Part shown: positions 5,583 to 7,196 of the stretch, in pieces | Layout of the letters: every line of letters starts with the position of its first letter | Numbering within the stretch: the first letter of the stretch is position 1 | Assembly: GCA_947451445.1 (NCBI GenBank) | Contig: CANFZJ010000164.1 | Span: 1-7,196, forward strand | Origin: Comamonadaceae bacterium | GTDB taxonomy: Bacteria > Pseudomonadota > Gammaproteobacteria > Burkholderiales > Burkholderiaceae_C | Length of the DNA stretch: 7,196 nucleotides | Direction: 5' to 3' | Translations under genes and position numbers: made by a program | Notes under the pieces: model-generated | What the model was told of the DNA's origin: nothing | The model's input: only the letters and a program-made list of their open reading frames with translations | Databases searched by the model: none

Positions 5583-7196
5583 ATGTTCCATTTGCAAAGC
5601 CTGGAGCTGGTCCACTGGGACTACTGCCAACGCGTCAGCCTGCCGCTGGACGCCAGCATCATCACCATCGCCGGGCCGAATGGCTCGGGCAAAACCACCC
5701 TGCTGGACGCGCTGCGCACCCTGCTGGGGCTGAAATGCTCGTCCCCCCGCGACTTCAAAACCTACGCCCGCCACGCCGGGGCCAATGTGGCCTGGCTGCG
5801 CGCCGTGGTGGACAACAAAGCGCAAAACCGCCAAACCAGCAGCCGCCCGTTTGCCAAACGCCTGCTGTACAGCGACCAGGTGACGCTGGCCTGCCGCATC
5901 GAACGCAACGGCGGCGACTGGCAGCGCCGCTACATGGTGCTGGAGGGCGATGTCAGCATCGAACAACTGACCGAAAAAACCGACAAAGACCTGGGCCTGA
6001 TGGGCATCGAAGCCTGGGGCCGGGTGCTGTCGGCGGCAGGCCTGTCCCCGGCGATTGCCAAAGTGCTGTCACTGGAGCAGGGCCAGACCGACCGGCTCTG
6101 CGAATTCAGCCCCCGCGAACTGCTGCGCCTGGTGTTCGACGTGTTTGGCGACCAGGAGGTACTGGGCCACTACGACACCGCCCGCGAACACCAGCAGCAA
6201 CTGGCCCGCGAGATGGAACAGGCCAGCCACGAGCTGGACCACAGCAAGGCCCAGCTGGCCGAGCTGCAAAGCCGCGTCAGCAACTACCAGAACTGGCAGC
6301 ACAAGGTGCAGGAGCACGAACGCCTGGCCACCGAGGTGGTGCCAGTGCTGGAATGGGCGGGCCAACGCCACCGGCTGACCGAGCGCAGCCGCGAGCAACG
6401 CCGCCAGCGCCAGCATGCAAGTCAAAACACGGCCCAGCGCACATCTGACAACGAAAGACTGCTACAACTACTAGAGCAACGCAACCAGGCCGATGCCGAC
6501 ACCGCCCGCCTGCTGCGCGAACGCGACGCCGCCGCCAGCCAGCGCGACAGCACCCGGGGCTTTGAAATCCCGCTGGAAACCCTGGCCAAACGCGAAGCCG
6601 AGCTGCTGGCCCTGGTGGACAAAGAAAGCGACGCCGAAGCCCTGACCGCCCACTTGGCCCACCTGCTGGCCCAGCAAGACGCCCAGCAAGCCAAGACCAG
6701 CGCCACGCTACAAAAAAGAGAGCTGGCAGCGCAGGCGCTATCTGCGCTAGAAGGCCAAAACACCCCGCCCCACCCGGAAGACGCCCGCCGCCTGCGCCAG
6801 CGCCTGCAGGCCGCCAAGATCGGCCACCGCTTCCTGGCCGAGGTGGTCGAGGTGCGCGTGGAACACTGGCGCGCCGCCGTGGAAGGCGTGCTGCGCCCGC
6901 TGCGCTGGATGGTGCTGCTGGACCACGCCGGCGACCTGGCCCAGGCCGACACCATCGCCAGCGCCGACCGCTACCGCCACTACATCACCGCGCCGGGCGA
7001 CCCGGTACCAACCGCAGAACCGCAGTCGCTGCTGGCCCAGCTACAGATCGACGGCCCACTGCCACGCTGGCTGGCCCAACAGCTGCAAAACCAGCGCTGC
7101 GTGGACAGCCCCGCCGAGGGCCGCCAGACCCACGGCAGCTGGATCACCCCGCAGGCCTACAGCTTCGACGGGCGCGGCGCCCGCTCCGTCTGGGTC
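5583..7196 (+). CDS. jetC: SMC-like ATPase MksB/JetC, N-terminal half (runs off window)
   Basis: The reading frame is open from ATG 5583 to the right edge (538 codons); an in-frame TAG at 5562-5564 fixes the start region. Residues 1-49 are an SMC/ABC head: MFHLQSLELVHWDY, then Walker A GPNGSGKT (31-38) and LLDALRTLLG. LSLEQGQTDRL (162-172) followed by SPRELLRLVFDVFG corresponds to the conserved QG...SP.ER stretch of SMC N-terminal heads. Residues about 195-410 are Glu/Arg/Gln/Leu-rich coiled coil. About 412-475 (HRFLAEVVEVRVEHWRAAVE onward) resembles the hinge of MukB/JetC-type proteins. The second coiled coil, ABC signature, Walker B and D-loop lie beyond the window. Such ATPases extrude DNA loops with the kleisin and MksE partners; in Wadjet this leads to cleavage of small circular DNA. 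A palindromic repeat is embedded in frame at residues 376-391. No strong Shine-Dalgarno is visible (CGGTAA, weak). Confidence 0.87.
   Translation, partial: MFHLQSLELVHWDYCQRVSLPLDASIITIAGPNGSGKTTLLDALRTLLGLKCSSPRDFKTYARHAGANVAWLRAVVDNKAQNRQTSSRPFAKRLLYSDQVTLACRIERNGGDWQRRYMVLEGDVSIEQLTEKTDKDLGLMGIEAWGRVLSAAGLSPAIAKVLSLEQGQTDRLCEFSPRELLRLVFDVFGDQEVLGHYDTAREHQQQLAREMEQASHELDHSKAQLAELQSRVSNYQNWQHKVQEHERLATEVVPVLEWAGQRHRLTERSREQRRQRQHASQNTAQRTSDNERLLQLLEQRNQADADTARLLRERDAAASQRDSTRGFEIPLETLAKREAELLALVDKESDAEALTAHLAHLLAQQDAQQAKTSATLQKRELAAQALSALEGQNTPPHPEDARRLRQRLQAAKIGHRFLAEVVEVRVEHWRAAVEGVLRPLRWMVLLDHAGDLAQADTIASADRYRHYITAPGDPVPTAEPQSLLAQLQIDGPLPRWLAQQLQNQRCVDSPAEGRQTHGSWITPQAYSFDGRGARSVWV
6447..6476 (-). 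repeat. Possible decayed repeat remnant inside jetC
   Basis: On the minus strand this reads CTCTAGTAG then TAGCAGTCTTTC, reminiscent of the flanks of the other repeat copies but without the central palindrome. The plus-strand codons here (AGA, CTA three times, preceded by AGT and TCT) differ from the CTG/CGC/AGC use of the rest of the gene. The match is short and could be coincidence. Confidence 0.25.
6707..6756 (-). repeat. Palindromic repeat, copy 3, inverted and inside jetC
   Basis: Read on the minus strand, this stretch gives GGCCTTCTAGCGCAG, then CTGCGCTGCCAGCT, closely matching the copy before rsmE (GGCCTCTAGCGCAGG ... CCTGCGCTAGCAGCT). The stem is AGCGCAG (6728-6734) against CTGCGCT (6742-6748). 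It is translated in frame as LQKRELAAQALSALEG (residues 376-391) and uses codons otherwise rare in this gene (CTA three times, AGA, TCT), as expected for inserted repeat DNA. Confidence 0.75.

Noticed and set aside
5735..6448. Plus-strand 237-codon ORF in another frame over jetC
   Set aside because: Its product is Arg/Pro/Gln-rich without structure, whereas the jetC frame is open throughout and carries Walker A and SMC-type motifs.

Overview
The window looks like the chromosome of a Burkholderiales bacterium, most likely a Comamonadaceae member (Rhodoferax-like). This rests on the very high GC with CTG/GCC/CGC-dominated codons, the protein flavour of LptD, AmgK and RsmE, and short palindromic repeats of a type I associate from memory with that family. 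No database search was possible.

Layout: a 3'-truncated lptD (LPS transport porin) lies on the minus strand from about 1543 to the left edge. A 53-bp divergent spacer separates it from a plus-strand run of five genes: amgK (amino-sugar kinase of peptidoglycan recycling, 1597-2685), rsmE (16S rRNA U1498 methyltransferase, 2744-3445), and three genes I read as a MukFEB/MksFEB-type SMC complex of the JetABC (Wadjet) kind. These are a kleisin-like subunit (3448-4755), an MksE/JetB-like winged-helix subunit (4755-5468) and the N-terminal half of an SMC-like ATPase (5583 to the right edge). rsmE to jetA is spaced by 2 nt and jetA/jetB overlap by 1 nt, so rsmE-jetA-jetB probably form one transcript. 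No fourth subunit (JetD/MksG nuclease) is visible because the window ends inside jetC. From this window alone one therefore cannot decide between an anti-plasmid Wadjet system and an MksBEF condensin.

The most distinctive sequence-level feature is that small palindromic repeats have colonised this operon. One copy fills the amgK-rsmE gap right up to the rsmE start codon, and a diverged copy sits just before jetC. An inverted copy is embedded in frame inside the jetC coiled-coil coding region. A second, different GC-rich repeat appears to supply the last ~20 codons and the stop codon of jetB. There is no gene-free stretch longer than about 300 bases, and I saw no RNA genes, insertion sequences or CRISPR arrays.
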